A stretch of 64,000 bases of DNA from Actinomycetota bacterium (lineage in GTDB: Bacteria; Actinomycetota; Acidimicrobiia; Acidimicrobiales; JAMCPL01), in contig JAMCPL010000016.1 in the NCBI GenBank assembly GCA_023379675.1, positions 55,897 through 119,896 on the forward strand, read 5' to 3'. Made by a program: the position numbers and the translations under genes. Positions 8,227 to 16,194 of the stretch are shown in pieces (position 1 is the first letter of the stretch; the number at the start of each line of letters is the position of its first letter). The notes under the pieces were generated by a model. It was not told the DNA's origin and searched no databases. It was given only the letters and a program-made list of their open reading frames with translations.

Positions 8227-10665
8227 TCAGGATGCTGGAGATGCAACGGTAAGCGCCGCCTCACGTACCTCCGTTGCAAAGTCGATTGCCCTGGCCTCCA
8301 TGTTGGAGTGCGCAAGCTGAGCGGTGGCGACCACCTTAGCACCCTTGCTCTCGAACGCCTTCGCCACCACCCTGGACACGTTCTTCGGAGACACGCCGTA
8401 GGTGCAGAACACGGCCACCCTCTTGCCCCCAAGTCTCGGGAGCCCTTCCATCCAGGCTCGCGTAGTCTTGGCCGGCTTCACTCCGGCGAAGACAAACCCC
8501 TCCACCCATGTTCCGAGCACGATAAGATCCGCCCATGCCATCTCCGCCAAGCCCACCCTGGAGATCGGCAGGAACTTCACGGAGGCGCCCCTACCCCTCA
8601 ATGATCCCGCTACGATAGACGCTGCCTTCTCGGTGTGGCCGGTGAGCGAATCATAGACAACCAGCACCCGTCTGGCGCTACCGCCAGTACTACCACCTGT
8701 ACCACCTGTATCGCCTGTGTAAGTGGCCCCTGATCCAGCCCCAGCCGATCCTGTGCTCAAGTGACTCCTCCTTGCAGGGATCGATGGGCGGGAGCGCAGT
8801 ATGGCCTCTGCAGCCCTCTTGCCCTGGGACATCGACTCCACAACCGTCGATGGACCGATCAAGGCATCCCCGGCTACCCAGGTCCTGTCACGCACCGCAA
8901 GTGACGCTGACATCAGACCCATCTCGCGGTTGACCGAAAGAGTGCCTACCGGATTGGAGTTGCAGAACTTCGATGCATCGTTGTGCAGTATGCCACTCGC
9001 CACCCAGCGCCTATCGGGCATACCTTTGGCCACCTTGCGGATGGGCGTTCCCGGGAGGTACTTGGCAAGCTCGGCATCGACCCTGTACCCCATGGCCATC
9101 ACCACAAGATCAATCTCGACAGTGCGCACCTTGTCCTTCAGCACTTTCGGAAGTTTTGACCTGTCGTTCTGTACCGTAGATGCGAGCACGGCCCTCTTTA
9201 CACGGCCGTTTTCCCCTTGGAACTCAATCAAGGTGCTGGAGAAGTTGGCTTCGACGCCCTCCGCTTCGGCCTCGGCGAGTTCGTCCGGCCTCACCAGTGC
9301 AAAACGCCTATCCAGCCAGTCGACGCAGATCGCCTGTGAAGCCCCAAGACGAAGAGCCGAACGGGCCACGTCCATTGCGGTATTACCTGCGCCAAGGACG
9401 AGAACCCTCGGCCCTTTGGCAGGATGGGAAGTGCCGGTTAGACTGGTTCCGGCCGCCTCGCCGGAGCCGGTACCGGCCAACTCAAAGCCACTGCCAGCCG
9501 ACTTGTTGCCCAACCGAACCCTGTTGAAAACCTCCTCGACATCTACCGCCTCGCCGGAGCCGGTACCGATTGCACCTGGAAGGCCGACCTCCTCTATACC
9601 CTCCCTCGTATCGAGAGCATCCTTCGCCCTCTTCAGGAACCAGGTGGCATCGGTGATACCGTCGAGGTCGGCGCCCGGAACCGGAAGCCTGATCGGCTTG
9701 CTCGCACCATGACACAGTACGACTGCATCCATCTCCGCAAGGAGCCTATCAATGTCGCCGTCCTGCACTTCCACGCCTAAACGAAGATCGACCCCTGCCT
9801 GCTGCAATGTGTCCCACGGGCGCTTCGCCACGGCATCGGGCAGGGTAAAGTCGGGTATACCCCACCTCAGCAACCCTCCCAGATCCCCGTCCTTCTCGAA
9901 CACCGTGACGGATGCACCTGCCTGGACAAGGGTGGAAGCCGCCCCGATACCTGCTGGCCCTGCACCGACTACGGCGACGGACATCCCCTCACCATCATCA
10001 GAGAGCCGCTCGAGCGGTGGCACCGGCTCGTTGTCGGTGATAAAGCGTTCGATCAGGCCAATTGCAACCGGCTTCTCACCAGCCAGCGACCATGAGCAGG
10101 AACCCTCACACTGGGCTGACTGGTCGCATACACGTGAACACACATCCGGAAGGAATGACGTGTTCCGCAAGATCGAGTGGGCACGGGAAAGATCGCCCTC
10201 CCTAACCGCCCGTATGAATCCCGGAATGTCGTTGTGCGCCGGGCAGCCTCTCACGCAGGTGGGGTCAGGGCAGTCGAGGCAGCGCATCGCTTCCTGCCGG
10301 GCAGCATCGACCGATGGGATACCCTTACGCATCTCTTGGTTGTCACCGAGCACCGGATCGAGATGCAACACTTCCCGCTCCACCCGCTCTCCTGCAAGCG
10401 CAGGTCCTTCAATGACGATGGCACTGAACGGGCAGGTTCTCTCACACTGCCTGCAACCCACACACAAGGTGTCATCGCCCTGTGCGATCCATAGGTCAGT
10501 GTGCATCGTAAGTGCGCCTTTCGGACACCGTATTACGCACTCCTGGCAGCCTGCGCAGCGCTCAGCATTTACGTGGATGGACGGCATCGTGAGGGTGCCT
10601 CTCGGTGACCCTGTAGCACCTTCACCTCGGCCTGCAGCGCCGTGCCTCTCTTCCGTAATAGTCAT
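8227..10665 (-). CDS. Ferredoxin / GltD-like flavin oxidoreductase / flavodoxin-domain fusion
   Basis: An 812-residue three-part redox protein. Residues 30-85 are a 2x[4Fe-4S] ferredoxin (CAGCQECVIRCP, CVGCRQCERTCP). Residues 110-640 resemble the glutamate-synthase small subunit/NfnB/DPD family: Cys clusters in MRCLDCPDPTC and CSRVCDQSAQCEGSC, FAD site VAVVGAGPAGIG near 230, and nucleotide site VLVLGAGNTAMDVA. Residues 665-812 are flavodoxin-like, starting RRVLVVYDSLTGHTEKAA. A Gly/Ser/Thr-rich insert sits between the FAD and NAD(P) parts. The likely role is electron transfer between NAD(P)H and low-potential carriers; the direction and partners are inferred. Strong AAAGGAG lies upstream of the ATG at 10665. 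It follows the membrane polyferredoxin gene on the same strand. Confidence 0.85.
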   Translation of the reverse strand: MTITEERHGAAGRGEGATGSPRGTLTMPSIHVNAERCAGCQECVIRCPKGALTMHTDLWIAQGDDTLCVGCRQCERTCPFSAIVIEGPALAGERVEREVLHLDPVLGDNQEMRKGIPSVDAARQEAMRCLDCPDPTCVRGCPAHNDIPGFIRAVREGDLSRAHSILRNTSFLPDVCSRVCDQSAQCEGSCSWSLAGEKPVAIGLIERFITDNEPVPPLERLSDDGEGMSVAVVGAGPAGIGAASTLVQAGASVTVFEKDGDLGGLLRWGIPDFTLPDAVAKRPWDTLQQAGVDLRLGVEVQDGDIDRLLAEMDAVVLCHGASKPIRLPVPGADLDGITDATWFLKRAKDALDTREGIEEVGLPGAIGTGSGEAVDVEEVFNRVRLGNKSAGSGFELAGTGSGEAAGTSLTGTSHPAKGPRVLVLGAGNTAMDVARSALRLGASQAICVDWLDRRFALVRPDELAEAEAEGVEANFSSTLIEFQGENGRVKRAVLASTVQNDRSKLPKVLKDKVRTVEIDLVVMAMGYRVDAELAKYLPGTPIRKVAKGMPDRRWVASGILHNDASKFCNSNPVGTLSVNREMGLMSASLAVRDRTWVAGDALIGPSTVVESMSQGKRAAEAILRSRPSIPARRSHLSTGSAGAGSGATYTGDTGGTGGSTGGSARRVLVVYDSLTGHTEKAASIVAGSLRGRGASVKFLPISRVGLAEMAWADLIVLGTWVEGFVFAGVKPAKTTRAWMEGLPRLGGKRVAVFCTYGVSPKNVSRVVAKAFESKGAKVVATAQLAHSNMEARAIDFATEVREAALTVASPAS

Positions 10666-10725
10666 GATGCAAAATCTCCTTTCCGGCGCTCGTAGCTGTT
10701 ATGCTTACGACCAAGCCTGTTACCG

Positions 10726-10760
10726 TTCCTTGCCATTCCTTACAATTCCTTGTTGTTCCT
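10726..10760 (-). repeat. Degenerate AAGGAA repeats in the oxidoreductase leader
   Basis: On the minus strand AAGGAA recurs four times at about 11-base spacing in the 192-base gap upstream of the fusion oxidoreductase. The copies resemble Shine-Dalgarno cores but have no open frames behind them. Function unknown. Confidence 0.45.
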
Positions 10761-10857
10761 TACCGCTCTCTGCTATTTCCCGTGCCGGCTACCCGTCATC
10801 TGTCTCCCTGCCTGCCTTTGCCTACCACTTGCCTGCTCACGCCTGTAATTCTACTCA

Positions 10858-12810
10858 TCACGACGCAGCATGCATGGGGATGTAGAGCAACAGCATGCTC
10901 ATCCCTATGGCCACCACCATGAAGATGGACATTGCCTTTGCCAACGCGGGACGGCTTGCCAATGAAGCCATATCCCTCTTGAATATCCTCTTCATCACCC
11001 AGAGCGATAGGAGCAGGCCGGCCGCCATAACGGCAAGCTGTATGCCTACGATCTGCCACCCGATATACGATGGCAGGTTGTCAAAGCTCTTCACGTGCTG
11101 AGCAAAAATAGTCATGTTGTACCATCCGGTATGCACGCCGAGTTCTCCAAGGACGGAACTGACCACTCTGGGCGTATGCTTGATGAACCTGGGTAGCTGC
11201 CGGGCAAGGTAGTCGGCCGCTGTCACCGGTATGAGGGCGTAGGCGAATGGTACATACCATTGCTTCCACGAGGAAGCGATTCTCTTCTTAGTAGTCTGTT
11301 TGGCGGTCTGTGGATGCAACCCGATGCTGCCAGACACGGCGCCGGTACCATCACTGCCACTATCGCCATACTGCGCTGAGCGAAGCTGTCCGTCACCACT
11401 TGAGCCATCGCGCACCAGCGTGCTGACACCTCCAGCTTCTCCTGTCATGCTACCGTGACCCAGACTACTCTCCGACCTTGCTCCAGCACCAGCATAGGAT
11501 AATTTGCCTGATGATGCAGCCGATGAAGTGTTTATCAGGAGTCCTTCGCTCACCTCGCCATATGCCGTAGTGCGCCCATCTATGGAGCTATCATAAGCCA
11601 TACTCACGCTCTGCCTGCGTGCTGCCACGGCCCGTATAGCCAGCCCCGCACCGACTACCACCAGTGCAAAGACCGCTATGAGCCCAAGGTAATCTATAGG
11701 ATTGGGATAGGGGATACCTGTGTACTTGGTAAGCCAGGCATCTGCAGTGGCGTAGATGTTCAATGCGTTCACCTGCTGGAACACGACCAGGCCGAGCAGG
11801 AGTGACACTCCAAGAGCGATGTCCACCCGGCGCTTGCTCGGAGCCACGACCGAGGTAAGGGGCTTCTGCACAAAGAGACCTATATTGCCGTACGGGCATG
11901 CCTTGTAACATTCGCTGCATAGCCCGCAGAGCAGGTTCGAGTCCGCGCTGCCCGGCCAGGTGTACCACGGGCAACCAAAGCCCTTCTCGTTGCCTCTCAT
12001 GCAGTCCTTGGTCGGGCACGATATGCATTTCTCGCGATCTCTGGTGCGGAAGCCGGCCACCGACCCCATTGCTCCGACAGTGCCGATCAGGGAGGATAGC
12101 GGGCAGATGTAGCGGCAGAAGGTCCTGCGCTCGAAGAGTAGGAAGACTATGAGAGCAGAGCCGACAATGCCCATTACCATGAAGCTGGTGTCATATGCAG
12201 GACCCGGACCGGCTATATTGAAGAACTCCTCTATCCAAGTAAGAATTATGAATGTAGTTACGGATATAAGTAGCCCATATCCTGCCCACTTTTCAGGAAG
12301 CTTCCAACCCAGACCCAGTGCCTTCTGGGTACGCTTGAAGAATGCCTTGCGCTGTATCCACTCACCGAACCCACCAAACGGGCACATCGAACACCACGCC
12401 CTCCCCACGACCACCATCATCACAAATACGAGGCAGAACCACACATACCAGGTAATGGCGGCACCGAAACTGCGACCCGGGGCCAGACTCGGAAAGACCA
12501 GACCAAGCACAATCACAGCCCAGAAGATCACCTGATTGGGGAGTATAAGAAAGAACTGGAACTTCCTCGACTGCATAGCTCTAGCCAGCAGCTTGCCCAG
12601 CACCGGGATGCGCGTCACATCGATAGGCGGGTCGGTCTCGGCAAATCTGGTCCTAGCCGCCCTGCGCTCCGGTGGGCGCAAACGCACCTTGATTGGCGCC
12701 GGTCCGGGCGGGGGCTGCACCGAAGCATTGTCCTCCGGTGACCACGGATCCGCGAGTCCGGTATCCTCCGCCGCTCTCGTCGCTTGCATCTCTTCTGTTA
12801 CCGTCACCAT
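10858..12810 (-). CDS. Membrane-bound polyferredoxin (NapH/NosR C-terminal-like)
   Basis: About 650 residues with five to seven membrane segments and several 4Fe-4S motifs. WCSMCPFGGFGEW and FCRYICPLSSLIG are the NapH/NosR/CcoG-type CxxxCP motifs at membrane faces. CISCPTKDC and CGLCSECYKACP form a soluble ferredoxin-like pair. The C-terminus adds two further membrane helices after a Ser/Gly-rich cytoplasmic stretch of about 90 residues. The family passes electrons between the quinone pool and soluble reductases or assembly partners. I use the ATG at 12810, or the adjacent GTG at 12807, which follow AAAGGAG closely; the ORF-track start at 12984 adds an implausible polar leader. It lies between a NarX/NarL-type pair and the fusion oxidoreductase, all co-oriented. 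Confidence 0.85.
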   Translation of the reverse strand: MVTVTEEMQATRAAEDTGLADPWSPEDNASVQPPPGPAPIKVRLRPPERRAARTRFAETDPPIDVTRIPVLGKLLARAMQSRKFQFFLILPNQVIFWAVIVLGLVFPSLAPGRSFGAAITWYVWFCLVFVMMVVVGRAWCSMCPFGGFGEWIQRKAFFKRTQKALGLGWKLPEKWAGYGLLISVTTFIILTWIEEFFNIAGPGPAYDTSFMVMGIVGSALIVFLLFERRTFCRYICPLSSLIGTVGAMGSVAGFRTRDREKCISCPTKDCMRGNEKGFGCPWYTWPGSADSNLLCGLCSECYKACPYGNIGLFVQKPLTSVVAPSKRRVDIALGVSLLLGLVVFQQVNALNIYATADAWLTKYTGIPYPNPIDYLGLIAVFALVVVGAGLAIRAVAARRQSVSMAYDSSIDGRTTAYGEVSEGLLINTSSAASSGKLSYAGAGARSESSLGHGSMTGEAGGVSTLVRDGSSGDGQLRSAQYGDSGSDGTGAVSGSIGLHPQTAKQTTKKRIASSWKQWYVPFAYALIPVTAADYLARQLPRFIKHTPRVVSSVLGELGVHTGWYNMTIFAQHVKSFDNLPSYIGWQIVGIQLAVMAAGLLLSLWVMKRIFKRDMASLASRPALAKAMSIFMVVAIGMSMLLLYIPMHAAS

Positions 12811-13114
12811 TACTCCTTTCAAGGGTAAGGGGCCTCTCCGCAACACGTTCCCAACATGTACATCGTGCCCAGATCGATCACTCCCGCGATTATCGCCTTC
12901 ATGACGCCGCTCGGACACATATGGACAGGTCCCTGAACCCGTACCCAACTGCGTAGCACCCCATCGGAAATGCTCCGCAGTCACCTGCTGGGCTCTCTCG
13001 ACAGGACTCCCGCATATATGCTTGCATGCTCTACCTATAGGGTGCGCTTTTTTGGAAGGGGCGACCAGGGTACAAAAGCACCTACGTAGTGACCAATTAC
13101 GTAGGGGACTACCC
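12811..13114 (-). other. 304-base intergenic region upstream of the polyferredoxin gene
   Basis: No gene is visible. It holds the polyferredoxin ribosome-binding site (AAAGGAG near 12813-12820) and, at its distal end, a dense set of direct and inverted repeats that touches the histidine-kinase stop codon. A promoter for the two redox genes would be expected here. Confidence 0.5.
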
Positions 13115-13119
13115 CTATA
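13083..13119. promoter_or_regulatory. Candidate operator: TACGTAG direct repeats plus TAGGGG/CCCCTA palindrome
   Basis: TACGTAG occurs at 13083-13089 and 13098-13104 (15-bp period). The second copy runs into TAGGGG-ACTA-CCCCTA, a 6-bp inverted repeat, and the pattern ends at the kinase stop codon. NarL-family regulators bind short heptamers in direct or inverted pairs, so this is a plausible site for the adjacent regulator. Alternatively it is a terminator-like hairpin for the kinase gene. Confidence 0.35.
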
Positions 13120-14227
13120 CGTACGGTACGTGTGCCCGTACGGTACTTCCTCTACCGGGCGCGGATTGTACGTAGAGATTCCCGCCTACGAGTTGGGCGC
13201 GCTCGTACATGCCCAACATGCCGAAGTGCTCACCGTGATAGAACCCGTCGGGCCCAATAAAGCCCAATCCGCCCGATCCGGTGGAACCTCCGGATAGGAA
13301 GTCGTCCGATACCCGGAATCCGATCCCGTCATCGACTATCTCCAATTCTACGGCATCCTCTCCGAAGTGGAGAGTCATACTGCCATGACGGGCACCCGCA
13401 TGCCGGGCCACGTTGGAGAGTGCTTCTTGCGCGATTCGGTATAGTGCGAGTTCCGTGGAGTCATCAAGGATGCGTGATGGCGCCTTTCCCAACACCTCGA
13501 ACTCTACATCAAGTGAATCGGTGGCTGCATCCTCCGCCAACCTCGCCAAGGCCACTTCGAGACCAAGATCTTCCAGCGCGGGCGGCCTCAGCCCCCTTAC
13601 CACCTCCCGGAGACCCTTTACCGACTCGTCGACAAGCTGGCGTGCCTGGGCCATGGCGTCCCTCGCACTGCCAGGCAGATCGGGGGCTTTGCTGACCGCG
13701 GATACCTTCCTTCCAAGCTGGATCAGAGTCTGCAGCGTCTCGTCATGCAACTCGCGAGCAATGCGGCTGCGCTCCTCCTCCAGCCCGGAGAGCACGGCCT
13801 GAGCATATGCCTCCACCTTGGACCTTGCGGCCTTGTAGGCATCATTGAGGTCATGCTCCCGCTGCATGCGCCAGCCGGCAAACACTCCCACCACGATGAC
13901 AATAGCCACCATGATGATATCGCCCGTCATGTCCAGCGTCTCCCCGTGAATGCCATCAATCACAATGTCGGGAATCCACAAGATGACCACCCATGCTGTC
14001 AGGGCGACCGATCCACTCAGCCCGAAGCGCAACGCCCCGTAGAGTATGGGAAGTATGAGAAGCGCAGGTACATCACTGTCCGGGAATATATTGAAGGCAT
14101 GGCTATCAAGCAACATCTGCCCACCAACAATGCCCGCGCAAAGCGCCACGGCCACCCAGAATCTCCAATCCCTGAAAGGACCCGTGCCCGTAGATACTGG
14201 TACCCGGTAGGGAACGCTCGACGGCAT
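13115..14227 (-). CDS. NarX/DesK-type sensor histidine kinase
   Basis: 370 residues. The N-terminal 115 residues hold about four or five hydrophobic segments with almost no periplasmic domain, then a short coiled linker. The HisKA_3 phosphoacceptor motif is EERSRIARELHDETLQTL (His near residue 161). The ATPase part has LYRIAQEALSNVARHA, VDDGIGF and GMLGMYERAQLVGG; a Gly/Ser-rich insert separates the last two motifs. It lies 11 bases after the NarL-type regulator gene, so the two form a regulator-kinase pair. The redox genes immediately downstream suggest a redox or respiratory signal; this is inference. Confidence 0.9.
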   Translation of the reverse strand: MPSSVPYRVPVSTGTGPFRDWRFWVAVALCAGIVGGQMLLDSHAFNIFPDSDVPALLILPILYGALRFGLSGSVALTAWVVILWIPDIVIDGIHGETLDMTGDIIMVAIVIVVGVFAGWRMQREHDLNDAYKAARSKVEAYAQAVLSGLEEERSRIARELHDETLQTLIQLGRKVSAVSKAPDLPGSARDAMAQARQLVDESVKGLREVVRGLRPPALEDLGLEVALARLAEDAATDSLDVEFEVLGKAPSRILDDSTELALYRIAQEALSNVARHAGARHGSMTLHFGEDAVELEIVDDGIGFRVSDDFLSGGSTGSGGLGFIGPDGFYHGEHFGMLGMYERAQLVGGNLYVQSAPGRGSTVRAHVPYV

Positions 14228-14238
14228 CGCCGGTCGAC

Positions 14239-15003
14239 CTAGGAAGTCGATGGCATGGTTCCGGACCCGTATCCGGGCATGGTTCCGGGCAGCTTGCCGT
14301 CAGTACTCGTGGCCGCAGCACTGGTATTAGCACCACTGGCGGTGGCAGCCGTGCTTACAAGGCCCTTTTCCATGGCAAATACCGAGAGCCTGGTCCTCGA
14401 ATTGACCCCGAGCTTGTCGAAGATATGTCGAATATGAGTCTCAACCGTGCGTCTGGATATGTCAAGCCTGTCCGCAATGGCCTTGTTGGAGAGGCCCTCC
14501 ACCACCATCTTCACCACCTCGAGTTCCCGGTCCGAAAGCGTGGATGGCGGGCCTGACTCTGCCGGCAGGTCGTCGGCTCCCTCCCTCAGCCCCATCGCCA
14601 AGGACCTGTCGACCACCACCGCCCCTGATCGCAGGGCATATATGGCATTGATGATCTCCTCGTCAGGAGCACTCTTCAGAAGGTAACCAGAGACCCCCGC
14701 CGCCAGCGCCGAGCGCAGGTAATCGCTGTCACCGTAGGCTGACAGTACGAGCAATTTCATCTGCGGAAACTCTTTGGACAGCCGCTTGGCAAACTCTATA
14801 CCGCTCTCACCAGGAAGCCGCACATCGAGGACGATGATATCCGGAATGCGCTCCTTGATCAATATGTACGCATCCTTGGAGTTGCCGGCCTCCCCCACCA
14901 CCAGCACATCCCCGTGTTCCTCCAGTATCTCCTTCGTACCCTGGCGCACGACCGGATGATCGTCGACCAGCACCACACTCAACTGATGATTTTCCACCAA
15001 CAT
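14239..15003 (-). CDS. NarL/FixJ-family response regulator
   Basis: 254 residues. The receiver domain (about 8-125) has VVLVDDHPVVRQG and the phosphoacceptor in DIIVLDVRLPG, with LLVLSAYGD and GYLLKSA at the switch positions. The LuxR-type helix-turn-helix is LSDRELEVVKMVVEGLSNKAIA...RTVETHIRHIFDKLGV. The last 40 residues are a low-complexity Ala/Thr/Ser/Gly tail not usual in the family. Its kinase partner is the next gene. The upstream divergent region separates it from a second NarL-type regulator on the plus strand. Confidence 0.92.
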   Translation of the reverse strand: MLVENHQLSVVLVDDHPVVRQGTKEILEEHGDVLVVGEAGNSKDAYILIKERIPDIIVLDVRLPGESGIEFAKRLSKEFPQMKLLVLSAYGDSDYLRSALAAGVSGYLLKSAPDEEIINAIYALRSGAVVVDRSLAMGLREGADDLPAESGPPSTLSDRELEVVKMVVEGLSNKAIADRLDISRRTVETHIRHIFDKLGVNSRTRLSVFAMEKGLVSTAATASGANTSAAATSTDGKLPGTMPGYGSGTMPSTS

Positions 15004-15397
15004 ACCCCATAACCTACTTTCACGAGACCAATCGACCGAGAACTATACAAACTTTACCTGGGCACCTTCAGCACCTATACTAGCCATTCTGCACTGTGGC
15101 GACGGGAATACCAACGGTGGGTGCACGGATAACGACGCCGTATTTACCCCGACCCTCCATACGTATTTACCGCACCATACGCACAATCAATGCGTGCCAG
15201 CCCACCGTGGTTCTTCGCATAAATGTGCTGACGGACCTCACCGTACCATGCGAAGCCATGAGAATTACCCAGCGTACCTATCACCATGCGGCACCTAGCC
15301 ACTCTTTCCTGCCCAAATCCACTCCGATTGACTTCTTAGCGCACGCGCCAACCGCCCTGTCCATCCCCTCGGCACCCAACTGATAAGATTGACCTCA
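15004..15397. other. Divergent intergenic region between two response-regulator genes
   Basis: About 390 bases with no credible gene; the 95-residue ORF at 15096 has no domain-like features. Reading leftwards, TATAGT at 15046-15041 is a candidate -10 for the minus-strand regulator operon. A TAAAGTTT sequence overlaps it at 15056-15049. Reading rightwards, an extended -10 abuts the plus-strand regulator. Confidence 0.5.
15381..15389 (+). promoter_or_regulatory. Extended -10 promoter of a probable leaderless regulator mRNA
   Basis: TGATAAGAT (TGn plus TAAGAT) ends eight bases before the in-frame GTG at 15398. The TTG that the ORF track uses as start (15389) overlaps this element, which argues for GTG 15398 as the true start with little or no leader. 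Confidence 0.45.
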
Positions 15398-16060
15398 GTG
15401 GAAGGCACTCCTATCACAATACTGCTCGCTGACGATCACGCCGTCGTAAGGGAAGGGATACGCCAGATAATCGAACGCAGCGCCGACATGCAAGTGATCG
15501 GGGAGGCGGGTGACGGTGAAACAGCCATCGAACTGGCTCGCCGCTCGCTGCCCCAGGTGGCGTTACTCGACATCCGCCTCCCTGGAATCACCGGGATAGA
15601 GGCGGCACAGCAGATATCTAAAGTGTCACCAGAGACGAAAGTCCTCATCTTGAGCGCATACGCCGAGCAGGCGTACATAGAAGCGGCCATGGAGGCCGGG
15701 GTGCATGGATACCTGTTGAAAAGCGCACCGGGCCGGGTGCTCCTGGACTCGATCCGAGCAGTACGCTCCGGAGCTATGGTGCTGGATAGCTCGCTGCCAA
15801 GAGGTCCTATCGGCCACCCCGTCGATCACCCACCGGATGACGGTGAAACTCCGGTACTCACTCCACGGGAACTGGAGATAGTTGCTCTGGTCACCAAGGG
15901 ATATCGCAACAAGCAGATCGCAATGGAGCTGGGAGTGTCCCTAAGGACCGTAGAGAGCCACTTGGAGCACATCTTCGACAAGGTGGGCAGCACCTCCCGT
16001 ACAGAGCTCTCCATGTTCGCAGTGGCCCACGGCTGGGTCGATCCAAACCGGGACGACTAG
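15398..16060 (+). CDS. NarL/FixJ-family response regulator (orphan)
   Basis: About 220 residues. Receiver: ITILLADDHAVVREG, phosphoacceptor in VALLDIRLPGITG, then LILSAYAEQAY and HGYLLKSAPG. DNA-binding domain: LTPRELEIVALVTKGYRNKQIA...RTVESHLEHIFDKVGS. It has the same overall sequence pattern as the minus-strand regulator at 14239. No kinase is adjacent; the PAS-kinase at 26.9 kb is the nearest unpaired one in the window and is a candidate partner by inference only. I moved the start from TTG 15389 to GTG 15398 because of the overlapping promoter element. A strong hairpin terminator follows. Confidence 0.9.
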   Translation: MEGTPITILLADDHAVVREGIRQIIERSADMQVIGEAGDGETAIELARRSLPQVALLDIRLPGITGIEAAQQISKVSPETKVLILSAYAEQAYIEAAMEAGVHGYLLKSAPGRVLLDSIRAVRSGAMVLDSSLPRGPIGHPVDHPPDDGETPVLTPRELEIVALVTKGYRNKQIAMELGVSLRTVESHLEHIFDKVGSTSRTELSMFAVAHGWVDPNRDD

Positions 16061-16114
16061 GACTTATCCGCTACAGTGGTGGTTGACAGCCTGGGAACGC
16101 TCCCCTGAACAGAG

Positions 16115-16144
16115 AGAAGCGCCAGGCAAACGCCTGGCGCTTCT
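16115..16144. terminator. Bidirectional intrinsic terminator
   Basis: AGAAGCGCCAGGC and GCCTGGCGCTTCT form a perfect 13-bp stem with an AAAC loop, flanked by pyrimidine-rich sequence on the plus strand and its complement on the other side. It lies between the plus-strand regulator and the converging minus-strand repeat protein, so it probably stops both transcripts. Confidence 0.85.
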
Positions 16145-16194
16145 TCATTCGGAACGCCCGTAGTGAGCGCAGGATACCCGAGATTTCTGTAGTA

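Noticed and set aside
15028-15056. Perfect TAAAGTTT upstream of the minus-strand regulator, as a possible FliA site
   Set aside because: The -35 matches fully, but the -10 (GTCGATTG at N12) is poor, and a standard TATAGT overlaps it. A FliA promoter is not supported.
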